The notes below the pieces were generated by a model. It saw only the letters and a list, made by a program, of their open reading frames with translations, had not been told where the DNA came from and ran no database searches. The position numbers and the translations under genes were made by a program. From the NCBI GenBank assembly GCA_933228915.1, contig OW121835.1, forward strand, positions 22,215,461-22,279,460: a stretch of 64,000 bases of DNA, in the 5' to 3' direction. Of this stretch, positions 24,201 through 35,343 are shown in pieces (the stretch's first letter is position 1; each line of letters opens with the position of its first letter). This DNA is from Telmatherina bonti (taxonomy: Eukaryota > Chordata > Actinopteri > Atheriniformes > Telmatherinidae).

Positions 24201-27200
24201 GAGTTGATAAGATGGCCCACAGTTCTTTGGTAGTTGCATCAAGAGGGTCCTTGAAGAAAAGAAGTTTTGGGAACCACTGCTTTACAAGCCTCATTTACTA
24301 TGTTAAAGGTTTAAAGTATGGCATGTTTGGAAATGTTCCCAGGACAAAATCTTTCTCAAAAACAGAACACGGCACTGGTAACAACCCAGTGATGCAACTT
24401 AACAAACTGCTGGACTTGTGGATCAGTGTCCTCTGGACAGGTAAAAGATTTCATCATGTGACTTGTTTTATGTTTAAATCTTCTGATATTGACACAAAGG
24501 ATCAAAGTGATTCTTTTACACCGATTAACTCCATCACCTGCCTGATGGCACCAACTCGACCTCAGTAGATAGAATATGATGATGGGTTCTTTTTACATGT
24601 GTGATCATGTCTGATCAGAAAAACTAATTTAACTGAAATATTTTTTTTGCCCGATGGCATTTTAATTGCTTTCTGGACCAAGTGAGATAATGTTGCAGTC
24701 ATATATCTAGTCCTGCTCATGTGCATGACAAGATACTAACATTCCTACACACCACTATCAAGTCTGGGCTTGTTTAGCAGACATAGGGTCAGGGTGTCTT
24801 GCCGTTATTTTATCATTTGTGACCGTGAACTGTTGTGTACATTCCTTGAATCAAATTTGGGGGCCATCTTTTTCTTTTTATCTGGACTTCATTAAATTCA
24901 GATCTGATTTTTCTGTTGGGATTTTTTTCTTTTTGTTCTGTTTCTTGGTCCAGTTTATGCTGTTCGATTCCCTTCTTGTTTTAATGATTTCTTTTCACAT
25001 TTTGACCTAATATATAAAACCTTAGAACCAAAGTGGATGAGCTTATTCACATTAGTGTGTATGTTTTGTGAGACATTGAGCAAAGTACAAAGAATGTGGT
25101 TGGATTATGGTGGTATTATGTACAAGAAGCAAACCCACCTTCCACTGGGACTCCTCTGTGAAGATCTCCGTCTCAGCTATGTCTACCCGATTCCAGGCGA
25201 TAGCCAGCTCCAGCTGCCTCTTCCAGCTATCCATTCCCAGCGTTTCACTGCTTTTTGAAGCTGAGTGGAGGATTTACGGCAGTAAGCAAAACTGACTGTA
25301 GCAGTAATGTTTAACCATTGAAATGATGACTTAGCCTTTGATTAGACAAAGTTTTTACTCATAAACACAGATGTTACGAGGAGGTTATATGAATATGGGC
25401 TTTATTTAATCAAGGTAGTTATTACTCAAAATTTATAATTAAGTGAACTCTCACTGGGGTGGACTCCCACTTACTTGTAATGCACTTTGCCTTGGCATTC
25501 TTTTATGCACACTGTGCATTAGGCCTGGTCTAAATGGGTTTTGGTGAGACAGGCTAAGCCTGGAGGAAGTGATGCACGTTCCTAAGTAGATCAAGTGCTG
25601 CTTCTCATACTTTGCTGTAAAAATCGTTGTCCATTAATGTCAGAAATATAAGAACTGGTTTTCAGTCTTAGCACATTTGATAGCACAGTCCAATAATTTA
25701 GTTGACTGAGCAGCAACGTAATACTTTCTAAGTGCTGGTTTTTAAGTATTCCCAATATCAGACTTAACGCTGTGATGTTTATCTGTCTGGCAGTCAGACC
25801 AGCCAGGCATTGATAGTCACCTTTGAGTAGTGCTTGAAGAATAGCCACATCCACGTCCTTTTGGCTGTCTTCACTTGCTCTGAATATCGTCAGCAGATGA
25901 GACATCCTGATGATGTCCTGAATCTGAAGACAACAGTAAACATCGGGTCAGTTTGGCAAAGAGTCTACAAAACTGTATTCCAGGTTCATTTTCCGTTAGA
26001 CAAATATTTTGTAGAGTAGAACTTTATAATTGAGCAAATTTAAAACTATTTATCTCATTGTGTAATGCTGAAAAACAAAAACAGTATTTTAACATACTGG
26101 GTGATTCATGTCTGAAATGGTTTCTGCTAAAGAGTGAACTGCCCAAAACACAATGGAGGGAAGACTTTTTTTTCCCCTCAATTTCTGTTGTTTAATTTTG
26201 GAAGAAATTGGAGTGCACAGATTTCCAGGAATAAATATTCTTAGTTTGCTTTAATAAATTAATTAAAGAAATGTAAGTCTGAAATTATTGTTGGATTAAT
26301 TTGCGATAATCCAAATGAACTATGTAAAATATTATTATTTGCAGACACATATGTGCCTTAATCATTTAGATTAAATACATTTATTTTATTTAATATATTA
26401 GGGACCACTTGCAATTTCAAAAATATTTAAAAAATGTTTCTATTTGATGTATTGTACCAGTATATGATTATGTGGTGAATCACACTAATTATTTTAGGCT
26501 TCTCATATAAGAGTACTTGTTTTGGATCTCATTTGATTGACAAACTAATTTGTTTCAGTCATAAAATAAGGAAATCTAACTCCATCTGCAGCCAGGTAAT
26601 AGTATTTATAATAAATATAGTAGTATTAGTATTAGTAGTTGCAGTAGGGTGAAGTAAGGCAGGTATCACCATGGATGGACAATGTTCTGTGGCATGTTTA
26701 TTCGATTAACAATCTGCTTCATTGCTACAGCTATGGATGATGTTATGGTCAGTAAACTCTACAAGGACTGATGAAGGGGGTTCACACTACATACAGTAGT
26801 TTCTCAGAATATTTCCTTGTCATAAATTTGTTGATGTGAATAGCAGCATTTGTGTAGTCCTGGATTCAGATCTGCATTTCACCTGTCACATTGAGACAGT
26901 TGTGAAGTCTAAAAAGCCTAAAAAGCCAAAAAATGCTATCAGACAGATGCAGTTGGTCCAAAATGCTGCTGCTCGAGTTCGCACTAAGGCCAAGGAAGTG
27001 GATCGTATCACTCCAGTCCCCAGATCTTTTAACTGGCTTCCTGAAGAATTGACATCATTAGTTTATAAAGGACTGAAGGATTTAGGACCAATATACATTC
27101 AGAATCTTCTGGTTTGTACCAGCCATGAACCAACCAGGTCATCCTCAATCTCAGGTCATCAGGGTCAAATCTACTTTCTACTCCCAGCCGCAGAATGAAA

Positions 27201-30200
27201 CATGGAGAGGCAGCGATCAGTTATGTTCCTCACACGTGGAACAAACTTCCAGAAAACTGCAGGTCTGCTGAAACTCTCAGCTGTTTTAAATCAATGTTAA
27301 TTTTTTTGTATTTGTTGCCTTTTATTATTTCTTTCTTTATTTAATTTTCTTTTAAATGTTTGTTTTCAATTATGCATGCACTCTGCTGTATTGCTTTTAA
27401 TGGGTTTATGTAAAGCACCTTGAATTGGGCTACAAAAATAAACTTGCTTTCATCTGAACTGATCTTAAAATTACAAATCCCACTTTCTGCAGAAAACTTG
27501 CTTTTGATTTTTTTTTTGTCAAGTTCTTCTTTGTGTTTCTTTGGGTTTTGATATGAAATCTGTTTTTTCATCCTGGATAGGCATCATGCCACAGCCTGCA
27601 GGGATGTGAAGATTGCAGCATATTAAAACATCTGCCAGACACTATCTGGTCCATTGGAAGTCATATTGAAATTCAACGTAGGACATGGAAAAAGCTTTAT
27701 AGTGTTTCAAATGAAGGCTTTGTCAAGTTTTAGATGACAGTCAACTTGGGTAAAGTGTCTCCCCTATGATGCTACAATTTAGTGGTCTATGTTCAACTTA
27801 TGTGTGCCCTCCTGTGTTAGTACATCCCATCAGGTGTCCCTTTTCACAACTTTGTACTGATTGGTCATAGCTGAAATCAATTAAAATCTGTATCATTAAG
27901 TTTTCATGCGAACAAAACATCCTGTGTTAAAGTTATCACTTATCAAAACTTTTCCAACTTTCCAACATGCCCCAATCCAACATTCTGCAGAAAATTTATG
28001 ATATTCTGGGATATTCGGTGCCTTCACAAACCTTTTTGGTCCATTCAATAATCTTGAGGTCAGGGAAGGTGTCATATTCTTGTCCAAAAAACTTTATCAT
28101 CAGCTGGTGGATGAGGGCGATAGTGACCCTGCTGACTGGCAGTCCAGACGCCTGAGCGATTACATCTGCTATCCTTCCAGAACCCTCCAATATCACACAT
28201 GGCGTGCCATTCAGCATGGCATTATAGATAGTCTGAGAGGAGATACACAAGATGCTCAGGATCAGATAAACAAAGATAAAAGCATGATGCAAAAAAACTA
28301 CTAACTCACATTCAGCGTGCCTGGTCCTCCATCCAAAACGACACAAACCACTGGGATAGTTAGACCGCATTCTATATATTGAACAATGAAAAAAAAAGGG
28401 ATCAATATTAAAAGCAGTCGCCTTTGAGATGCCATCTATAAAAGCTTGCTGATCTCGGAGATAATGTATCTGCTACTTTTAACCTTTTGTTCCAAGTCGC
28501 TTCCCAGAAATGCATTTCTCTAAAAGAGTACGCAGCTCAATCTCCACACCGTAGCGACCATGTGTCCCATCGTCCACTAACAGGAAATGAGTATGATTGT
28601 TGTCCAAACAAGACAGTCTGCCCTGACCTTGAATGTCCATCACATAATGAGCAGGAAAACAACCCTGCAGAGACAAAACGTCATGACAAGACAGTAAGCT
28701 ATATAGCAAATATATTCTGCCACATCTAACAGTGCAAAACATGTTGATCCTACCTCTGGATCCACCATCTCCTCCCTGTTGTGAATTACTCCCCATGTTG
28801 CCACACCAATAGCCACAATCTTATTTTGCATGGAGCTGCTCAGAGTGTAATCCCTCACGGCCTGCCCCACATGCTTCATCACACCTGTGTTGGTGCCACC
28901 AGTGATGATCCACGCACCTGTGTAGGACACATGACAGTTGGATCCTTGAGGTCTGCAGGTTACAGCTAAACCAATCATTCTTTTTGTAGCATGAGTCTGA
29001 ATGCGAACAGCAAAAAGTAACATGTGAACCACAACTTCAGCCTGTCCTGGATAAGGGTTGTTTTATTTATAAATCAAACAGACAAACAGCATCTTTTTCT
29101 GGGCGATAGACCTGTTGTCTGAGCCACTTTGATGAGTCCTCTGTGGAATACACTCTTGAGACGAGATTTCAGGTAGAAATTTTTGGCTCCTCCAGTCACC
29201 GAGATGAGCAGGTTTGGAGGTGAAAGTTTCCACTTCTCAGTCAATAAGGTGTACAGCACCTCAGGACTGGTGTCTGTGGACACCCGTGCATACTGGCAAT
29301 GAACACACACAGAAACACAATGGCAAGGATGAGCACATGGCGGCAAAAAATGTAAACACATTAATGTTATAATAATAAAGAATGAGTATGGTCTCACCTT
29401 AGCTGTATTTTGTCCCAAACCACCAAAACTGAGGTCTCCAAAAGCATCAGTGGGCATTTCACGGACATGTCTGTGTCTGTTCCAAGTATCCCCTGTAAAG
29501 TCCTCTGGTTTAATGGCCTCATCTGTGTGTTCAGTCTTTGAGTACCCACACATGCATACTTCCTCTCTGGTGGAGAAACACAGAGTGGTGGTACAAAGAC
29601 ATGAAGACAAAACAAAAGGGCTGTTACTATGTGCTTACTGTCATATTAAAAATTTGTTTTGTTGAGAATTTACACATCCTGCTTTGACTTCAACTCTTTT
29701 TCATATTTGTCAATATTTGATAACATTTCAGACTGTTAGATTAAAAAAAAAATGCAATTTTTAAACTTGCTCTTGTCCAAATCAAGACCTAAAACGCTGA
29801 TATATTTCTGAGACATTAAGTAGAAGGGTGTTAAAATAACTTCTTTTTTGTTTGAGTTATTTACTGATTTGTACGTTAAATGACTAGTAGTAGAGATAAG
29901 TCTCTCAAGTTTTTATGCATATGCACACAGTTAAACAAAACTTTTCCTGTGTGACAGTTTTTCTCTTCACACATTTTAGTTATATGTATGTCGTTACCAC
30001 ACAGGGGAAACCACAGGTGTTTCCTGTTTTCATATAAGTCCAAAACGTTGACACTTATGAGGAAATATGAAACATTTTTCTCACTCCAAGACTGTGACAG
30101 TCTGTGCTGAATGGGAAGTTTGCTTCTCAGTTCGTCAATCAGACCTGCTTGCAAGTAAATAAAACTCACTCAGTCTCCTAATTTCTCACTACACTTGTAA

Positions 30201-30583
30201 TGTTTGCTGCACAGGTGGTGAGGATTTCTGGTAACTGTGACAATTGGTAAAGTATTTGCATTCAGATATGTTATTTTGAAATACATTGGGCACTACATAA
30301 TAATCCAGTCACAATGTACTTGAAATCCCAGCAACCTCCTTGTCAGTATGAAGTTTTACCGAGTGCAATTCCAAGGTCAGTTTAGACAATGTTCACTCAG
30401 CAGTGAGCACAGCTCATCCTACCTGAGATTCTTTTGAAAAAAGCAACATTCCTTCTTGCAGATGTTCTCCTTCATCCAAGAGGCAAAGGCATAGCGTTGT
30501 AATGAAGGGGCCAGGTTTTTATAAGCCTCTCTAAACTGCACCAGACTATGTGCTATCTGCGAGTGTAACTTAGCTTCCTCCAT
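12382..30583 (-). CDS. trpm2: TRPM2, ADP-ribose-gated Ca2+-permeable cation channel (32 coding exons)
   Basis: Forms a tetrameric plasma-membrane or lysosomal cation channel opened by ADP-ribose plus Ca2+. Coding exons in transcript order: 30583-30423, 29566-29398, 29292-29112, 28917-28754, 28664-28484, 28371-28310, 28232-28032, 25923-25821, 25260-25139, 23309-22953, 20775-20644, 20541-20412, 20339-20194, 19948-19836, 19305-19216, 19123-18910, 18721-18603, 18518-18386, 17904-17733, 17619-17439, 17314-17133, 17033-16901, 15787-15700, 15481-15397, 15284-15139, 15032-14977, 14742-14713, 14623-14537, 14456-14378, 14290-14189, 12710-12594, 12498-12382. All phases join and the total is 4,353 bases (1,450 residues; human 1,503). 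The start is the first ATG upstream of KENICKKEC, matching the human N-terminal region. A 5'UTR exon may lie further right. The internal exons align with human TRPM2 throughout, and the NUDT9-H domain separates it from other TRPMs. Introns over 300 bases without a separate entry (15,788-15,884, 23,310-23,919, 25,261-25,820, 29,567-30,422 and similar) show nothing recognised. Confidence 0.97.
12815..13560 (+). mobile_element. Tc1/mariner-like transposon remnant in trpm2 intron 30
   Basis: The plus strand matches the pattern of a very common fish Tc1-like element. There is a decayed transposase C-terminal half (frame NHPACCLWTAKKASMIDG; then GWDRMLQQ; then a WPACTSD-like stretch near 13,145; ending near 13,280), a short 3' region, and an end motif ttttatttacattttacact followed by a terminal repeat-like ctcatctttttgtaactct. 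Frameshifts and stops break the frame, and the 5' part is missing. Confidence 0.7.
13670..13847. mobile_element. hAT-like MITE with clear inverted ends
   Basis: The left end ggggtgccaatctccagtcc and the right end ggactggagtttgacacc are inverted copies, extended by tcgagggc and gcctcga. About 178 bases, no coding capacity. The internal aacctgcaggat motif relates it to the copies at 2.55 kb and 47.6 kb. Confidence 0.75.
15885..16211 (+). mobile_element. 5'-truncated L1-like LINE 3' end, in trpm2 intron 22
   Basis: A pyrimidine-rich stretch is followed by ggtccagcagtacaaacttt, then aatagaaaaataaaatt..., then gctggacaagac, a run of 19 A and ATA repeats. The same succession occurs, inverted, at 37,080-37,300, where it is attached to an L1-like ORF2. 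It is therefore a 3' end of that family inserted on the plus strand, antisense to trpm2. Confidence 0.7.
16330..16745 (+). mobile_element. Second, older copy of the same LINE 3' end
   Basis: Same order of blocks as the copy just to the left: pyrimidine-rich run, ctctccagtcaggtccaacagtact, AAATAAAC-rich spacer, gttcagtagaacacggcacc, caatgacaaacaagac, and an A/T-rich tail (16,695-16,745). It is more diverged, so it is probably the older insertion. Confidence 0.6.
17133..19123 (-). CDS. trpm2: trpm2 exons 16-21: transmembrane domain, pore and TRP helix
   Basis: Membrane segments can be read directly. Exon 16 has S1 (YFAFLFLFAVVLMI) and S2 (LYIWLLSLVCEEARQ). Exon 17 has S3 (LWNILDILSIILFLLGLAF). 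Exon 18 has S4 (IDFVVFCLRLMAIFTIS). Exon 19 has S5 (MDMFFFMFLLSIWVVAYG) and the pore helix. Exon 20 has S6 (LTIIMLCVYLLFANILLL). Exon 21 has the TRP helix (IWKFQRCELIKEYHSRP). The intracellular Ca2+ site seen in TRPM2/4 structures is conserved: E and Q in CEEARQ, N and D in WNILD, and the TRP-helix E. The selectivity-filter motif is FGNFP rather than the FGQIP of human TRPM2 (see findings). Confidence 0.93.
20776..22952 (-). other. trpm2: trpm2 intron 10
   Basis: A 2.2-kb intron with one recognised repeat (22,025-22,125). The rest is unique AT-rich sequence with short poly-T runs and no exon-like signal. Confidence 0.8.
22025..22125 (+). repeat. Common teleost interspersed repeat (CTAAACCGCTTAATCC type)
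   Basis: The stretch ttctaaaccgcttaatccaa, ggggtcgtggggaagctgga, gcccatcctagctg, aaaggcagggtacac is a repeat core present in very large numbers in teleost genomes. Only the core is left here. Confidence 0.7.
22953..30583 (-). CDS. trpm2: trpm2 exons 1-10: cytosolic MHR region with N-terminal ADPR pocket
   Basis: These exons encode the TRPM homology regions. Recognisable landmarks are NLLISVTGGAKNF (exon 3), WIITGGTNTGVMKHVG (exon 4), DDGTHGRYGVEI (exon 5), VVCVVLDGGPGTLN (exon 6), VILEGSGRIADVIAQASG (exon 7) and ALLKA...AIAWNRVDIAETEIF (exons 8-9). Residues that in human TRPM2 contact ADP-ribose in MHR1/2 (Tyr295, Arg302, Arg358) have identical counterparts: the Tyr of GRYGVE, the Arg of ELRT, and the Arg of EGSGR. 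This suggests the N-terminal ligand site is intact. Exon 8 has tandem acceptors (TTCAG then ATTCAG) that could add or drop two residues. Confidence 0.93.
23920..24288. mobile_element. hAT-type non-autonomous element in trpm2 intron 9
   Basis: The left end (about 23,919) is acagcagtggcagccaacct. The right end is gttttgggaaccactgcttt, whose reverse complement AAAGCAGTGGTTCCCAAAAC is a typical hAT terminal repeat. The interior (about 330 bases) has no open transposase frame. An 8-bp target duplication is not clear. Confidence 0.55.
26840..27460 (+). mobile_element. 5'-truncated L2/Rex1-like LINE in trpm2 intron 7
   Basis: The frame contains MQLVQNAAARVRT, then ITPVPRSFNWLPEE, LVYKGLKDLGPIYIQNLL and, after a frameshift, a KHGEAAISYVPHTWNKLPE-like segment. 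This is the conserved ORF2 C-terminus of L2-like fish LINEs. It ends with a gtaaagcaccttgaattggg motif and an aaaaataaac tail, the usual 3' end of these elements. Confidence 0.75.
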
Positions 30584-30867
30584 CCTGTGCAGATCAGATC
30601 TGACTGGAGGCAGACAGCAGAATATGAGAGAGCAGCCTCTGCAGTCAGTGCTGTGGGTGTTGGCTTGTGCTAAGCACTGCATCAGTGATGTCAGAGCTGA
30701 GCATCTGATGAGCAGGTTGCTGAAACCTGACCCAACCCCTCACACTGGCCGCCCAGGATGTAAGGCAGTCCAGTCCCTGGAGTTGGATGAAGAGATTATG
30801 GCTCGAACTGATGCTGAAAGAGAATTACTTACTGCATTTGATTTTTTTGTAAAACAGAAAAAAAATC
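30584..30867 (-). other. trpm2: 5' flank / possible 5'UTR of trpm2
   Basis: On the minus strand, the sequence directly 5' of the start codon contains a CACAG immediately before the ATG triplet region, so the start codon may sit at the front of exon 2 with a separate 5'UTR exon further right. I cannot identify that exon or a promoter. Confidence 0.3.
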
Positions 30868-31625
30868 TAAATGGTATGTGTTGGAGTAGTAGTAGGAGCA
30901 TGGGTACTGCTGGAAGGTGTTGGTTGGGGAAACCATGGTTTCTGGTTGTGAGCACTGGGGCAAGCACCAACTCGTGGTTGGTGTTGGTCTGTGGCAGTCA
31001 GACCCTCCTTGGTGCCTGGGAGGGTTACAAGTCACCATTTCTTCCCCCATTGTTCTATGGCCATAGAGGCTCTAACTACACCGTTTCATTGTTTTCTTGT
31101 GTGTTCATCTCTGTGGTGAGTTGCTTTGGCTCTGTGATTTGTGGGAGTTGCTGCTTGCCTGCTGCTTGGCATCCCCCAATTCTGATCCTTGGAGGGGATG
31201 CAGTTGCATTTGCACAATTTCACTCATCACTAAATGTGATCTATTCCTTATATTTTGCACTCACACACAAAATCTCATTCACTACCATGCACACATATAC
31301 AAGCATGTATAATCATCAATATGTACTTATGTTTTTGTATACTTATTGCTGTTAATGTGGTCATCCTTAATTCTCTTTTTTCATGATTTGTCTTCCTTCA
31401 GGTTCTCCCAAAGATTGTCTGCTGTGTTTTCTTACAGAGGCCAGCATGTTTCTGCTAGGTTTCTTTACTGGTGTAGAAGCTGTTTTTCCTGTTTGGGATT
31501 GACTGTACACTTGCTGCCATCTCTTTAATCCTCTTTTTTCTCATCTGTTCACTCTCCCCTTTTATGTCTTCCCCTGTCAGGCCTGGCATTAATGTGTAAA
31601 TTCGGCAATAAAAGCTAAAGAATTC
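30868..31625 (+). mobile_element. LINE 3' untranslated remnant (L1-like)
   Basis: The order of blocks is: ggcatcccccaattctgatccttgga, cacaatttcactcatcacta, CA-rich short repeats (31,260-31,310), pyrimidine-rich stretch, cttcccctgtcaggcctggc, and an aataaaagc tail. It follows the same general layout as the L1-like 3' end at 37-39 kb but is a different subfamily. No coding part remains. The long plus frame here is not a gene. Confidence 0.5.
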
Positions 31626-34600
31626 TACTTTAGCATTGGAGGAGCCTCATATCCAGAAAGCTTTATTTCATTCATCATCATTATAATGACTTTTCCCCTC
31701 CCATTTTCAGTTATGATATTTATCCTGCTAATGTCTATCCTTGTTTGCTTATTCATCACAGATATTTGCAATTACTTTTTTGCTATTTTTTTAATCAACC
31801 ATTAGTCAAATATAAAGGGGATTTGTATGAAATCTTCAGTGCTGCAGCTGTTCAGTCATTGGCTGTGAATGAACCAGGATCTTAGCCTGAGGAAATTTAA
31901 GATAAATTGTTTACTCTTAATTTCGTCATGTAACATAGTGGCTGAACTTTAAACTTGAGATAGAAAATCTAAAGAGACATTAACCAAAGACCTTTTGTAT
32001 TCTGACACACTGCTCTATCTTGCTGTTATGTTACTTGTTCTGCATTATATATTATATAATATAATGTTATATTATATATTCTACCTATGGTAGAAACTTT
32101 ACTCAAAACCCTGTTGTACACCATAAGAGATTGATATTATGCACCATACCAAAAAGCAGACAAATACACTACAATAATTTTGATCTATCATTTGGTAATA
32201 AATAGTAAAAATAGCTCAAAGTAAATAGGTTTTTTTTTTTCCAAAATTTTTTAAATGATCAAATAAAGACTTCAATTTTTAAAAAAAATACTTTTCTTCC
32301 CCAGTTGTTTTCAGGTTGGACTTTAAAGGGTCATGGTATCATTAGATAAAATAAACATCAGCTTCATTTCCCCTGAAGAGCCTCCTTTTACTGTAAAGAG
32401 AAAAAAAAGTCAAGCAAAGTTGTGAAGTGTGAATGGAGTTTACAATCAGCCACCCTCATCTTCACGAATGTGAAAGTGTTTTGTTGCATGTCCTAGCACA
32501 TTTTGCTTTCATAGCATGAACCTGAGGGCATTTTTACAGCAATGACTTTATCTGTCAAACTATTTATAACTTGTGACGGAAATGTCTCTCTTTTAGGGTT
32601 TTTGATAAACAATTCCAAAAACAGAGGCGGAAGAGGAGATGAAATGTGTCTGTTACTACAAGATAAAAATGTTCTTTCAGGGAGATGACCTGTAAAAATG
32701 TTACTGTAAGTTACTGTATTTTCTTTTGTTTTGTATGTTATTTCAAGTTTTTGGTATGGATAGATTTTTTTGTTTGTATTTTTAGTCATTGGTTTTTTAG
32801 TCATTCTGAAATGACTCAAAATCCTGTTTAGACATTTTGTGATCTAAACATAAAAAAAAAAAACTTCCATTTAATTTTATCTTAACAATTTCTCAATGGC
32901 TGCTTGAAACCTAGGAGACATGGGTCCTTTTTATGTTGCCTGTTCTTAGACAAGGTACAACATAAAATAATTGTAATTCTGAAATGCTAGTTGACAAAGA
33001 TGTGATACCCCAAACTTCTGCAACTAAAATAAAGGCAGTGGGAGCAGGTGCAAAGTCATATGCCTGCTTCACACCAAGTAAAATTTATGATGAGCAAATG
33101 CTGCCTGGTATCGAGTCATTTGAGGGTTTTGCACATCACAGTGAAAACAATGGTTGTCAGAGTAGAGCACAACCATTGATCTGTGCCAACATGGTGTTGT
33201 GTATCCTGGTGATGATGTGTGAAGTTCTTTATACGTTGTAGCGGCAAAATCAGAAAACACACTCATTTGACTACTCAGAGAATAATGCTTGTTCCAGTTA
33301 GAGTAATTGACAGAATAAGTTCTGATAAATTTACCAAGCTGGGCCAACTAAAACGTTGCTGGCATATAAGGTATGTGTCAAGGTTGCATAACTGCTGCTA
33401 AAATGCATGCAATCATTTAACAACTTTCCGCAGGATGTACCCTTTTCTTGGATGTGTGATTTTTATCTGGGGTTTTGCAAAAATAAATTTGCTACAATCA
33501 CAAAGTTGGTTTGTTCTTTGACCCAAAAGAGTCCTGTGGGAGAAGCTGAATTTGACTGGGTCAAAGCATTATTGTGGATCCTTTTACACTTGGATGCAAG
33601 TCAAGTCAAGAAAGTGGCATTCTTCTACAAAAAAAAAAACCTTTTTAAATCTTAACAATATTCGGGTGATAGACCTTCTGAGGATCCAGGACCATTTGTG
33701 AAGACTCCTGTGTGACTGAAGAACTCTTCAGTCACACAGTCTTCAGTCTTCAGTCTTCAGTCACAGCTCCTCATTTAGTGGCAAAGGTTCTCCAAACTGT
33801 TTCAGAAGTGTCTCAGAATTTGCATTACAATACAATATGTAAGTCTAATGCACCGAACATCCATGAGTTAGTAAAGTAAAATAAACATGCGACTATACAC
33901 ATTTCATTACACTTTTAGTATGCACAACACATTGGCGTTAATTGCTAAGGCATAAAACACTGCAAATCCTTCAAGAAACTATCACAAACTATAGCTTACC
34001 AACTTTTAATTTACATTAGATGTTAGCAAATAGATCAAGGCACTCTTTTTTCATTACATTTTTTTCATGTTAACAGCTGGTTCATAGTTAAACTAATCAA
34101 ATGAAAGTATGTTTTGTCCACACACTGCCTTCATCAGGCTTGACAAATTAATTCATATATAAGTAGTGACAGCTAATAGCTAATATACTTTATCAGAAAG
34201 AGGCTACAACACATAAATTTACATGAGGCTGTAGCTGTTTTGTTACATGCATAATACTCTACATAGGGAAAATTTTTATCTACAGTTTTTTTTCTTCTAT
34301 TCCTGAACTGGGCACCTGCTGGCTTTTTTACTTTTTATTTTCCAAAGGCTCTCCATCTATTCTGATTGAGCTTGAGCGGTTTTTCAAAGAAGAATGGGCA
34401 AATATCTTAGCCTCTAGATGTGAAAAGCTGGTAGAGACATGCCCCAAAACACTTGCAGCTATAATTGCAGCATAAAGTAGTTACACAAAGTATTGACTTG
34501 GGGGTTTGAGGGGTTGGGAGGGGGGGTGTTTCAGTCACTGCACTTTTCAGTTTTTTATTTGAAAAAAAAAATCATGTTGTGGTGAAATTTATGCGTATAG

Positions 34601-34639
34601 TGTAGTTTTAATATGTTACTCCTTTATTAAGTTTCTTAT
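31626..34639. other. Intergenic AT-rich spacer
   Basis: No gene or intact element is recognised. It includes an AT palindromic patch (about 32,045-32,085) and a perfect hairpin at 33,708-33,739. Confidence 0.6.
33708..33739. repeat. Perfect 14-bp inverted repeat followed by short CTTCAGT tandem
   Basis: Arms ctgtgtgactgaag and cttcagtcacacag are separated by aact. The right arm runs into three copies of a cttcagt-like unit (to about 33,765). Confidence 0.9.
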
Positions 34640-34948
34640 GTAGTACAAGATATATATTCGGCATAGTTAGAGTAGTTCAGTAAGCTTGCTTTAGTAGATT
34701 CATGCATAAAACAAAGTGTTCTGTTCAAGGCCTCTTTCAGCTTCTACTGTTGTTATCTTCAAGCTGGCAGTTGTTTTGACTAGTGCTGCCAGGCTAAGGT
34801 TATTTGTGTATGCCTAAAGATCGCTGGAACACCCTGAGCAGGGGTAGAGCTCTCGAGACCGCTCGCTCGCAACATCTGTATATATAAATTGAACATAAAA
34901 CAGTTGATTTATAGATTTATTTCTCATCGGATGAATTCCACAACAATT
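34640..34948 (+). mobile_element. LTR remnant of an old retrovirus-like element (5' side)
   Basis: The right end (aattccacaaca) is followed at once by a primer-binding-site-like sequence, as expected for a 5' LTR. A TATA-like tgtatatataaattgaac stretch and an ataaaaca signal lie in the last 80 bases. The left boundary is not defined, so the start given is approximate. Confidence 0.4.
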
Positions 34949-34966
34949 TGGTGTCAGAACTGAGAT
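34949..34966 (+). other. Primer-binding site resembling tRNA-Leu
   Basis: The sequence tggtgtcagaac matches the first 12 bases of the complement of a vertebrate tRNA-Leu 3' end (TGGTGTCAGAAGTGGGAT pattern). It sits directly after the LTR end. Later bases are diverged. Confidence 0.45.
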
Positions 34967-35343
34967 CCCACGTGTTTCTGCTGGGACCGGACTGAGGGGT
35001 AGGTGACCTGAATCTAAACAGATTCATCTTCAAACCTCGAATAGGCCATAAGAGTGACGAGGGCCACAGTCAACGGTTTTGGTAGAGCACAACGGGATCT
35101 CAACCCACCTGTGGATTTATCTAGTGAGAAGTATTTTTCCACATTATGATCTGATTGAAAGTATTTCTGATTTAATATTGTAGACTGAGTGATTCTCATT
35201 GCTAATCAAACTGAAACATTTCGTTTATAAAATTGTCAACTGTCTTCATAATAGTGGTGGTTGCGCTCCTTTTCCCCAGGACTGACTTTGACAATAAATA
35301 AAATAAAGCAAAAATATAACAAAAATAGAGACATAGACTCTAT

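Noticed and set aside
30624..31355. 243-residue plus-strand open frame
   Set aside because: It runs from the trpm2 5' flank into a LINE 3' remnant; the sequence matches repeat blocks and ends in CA repeats.
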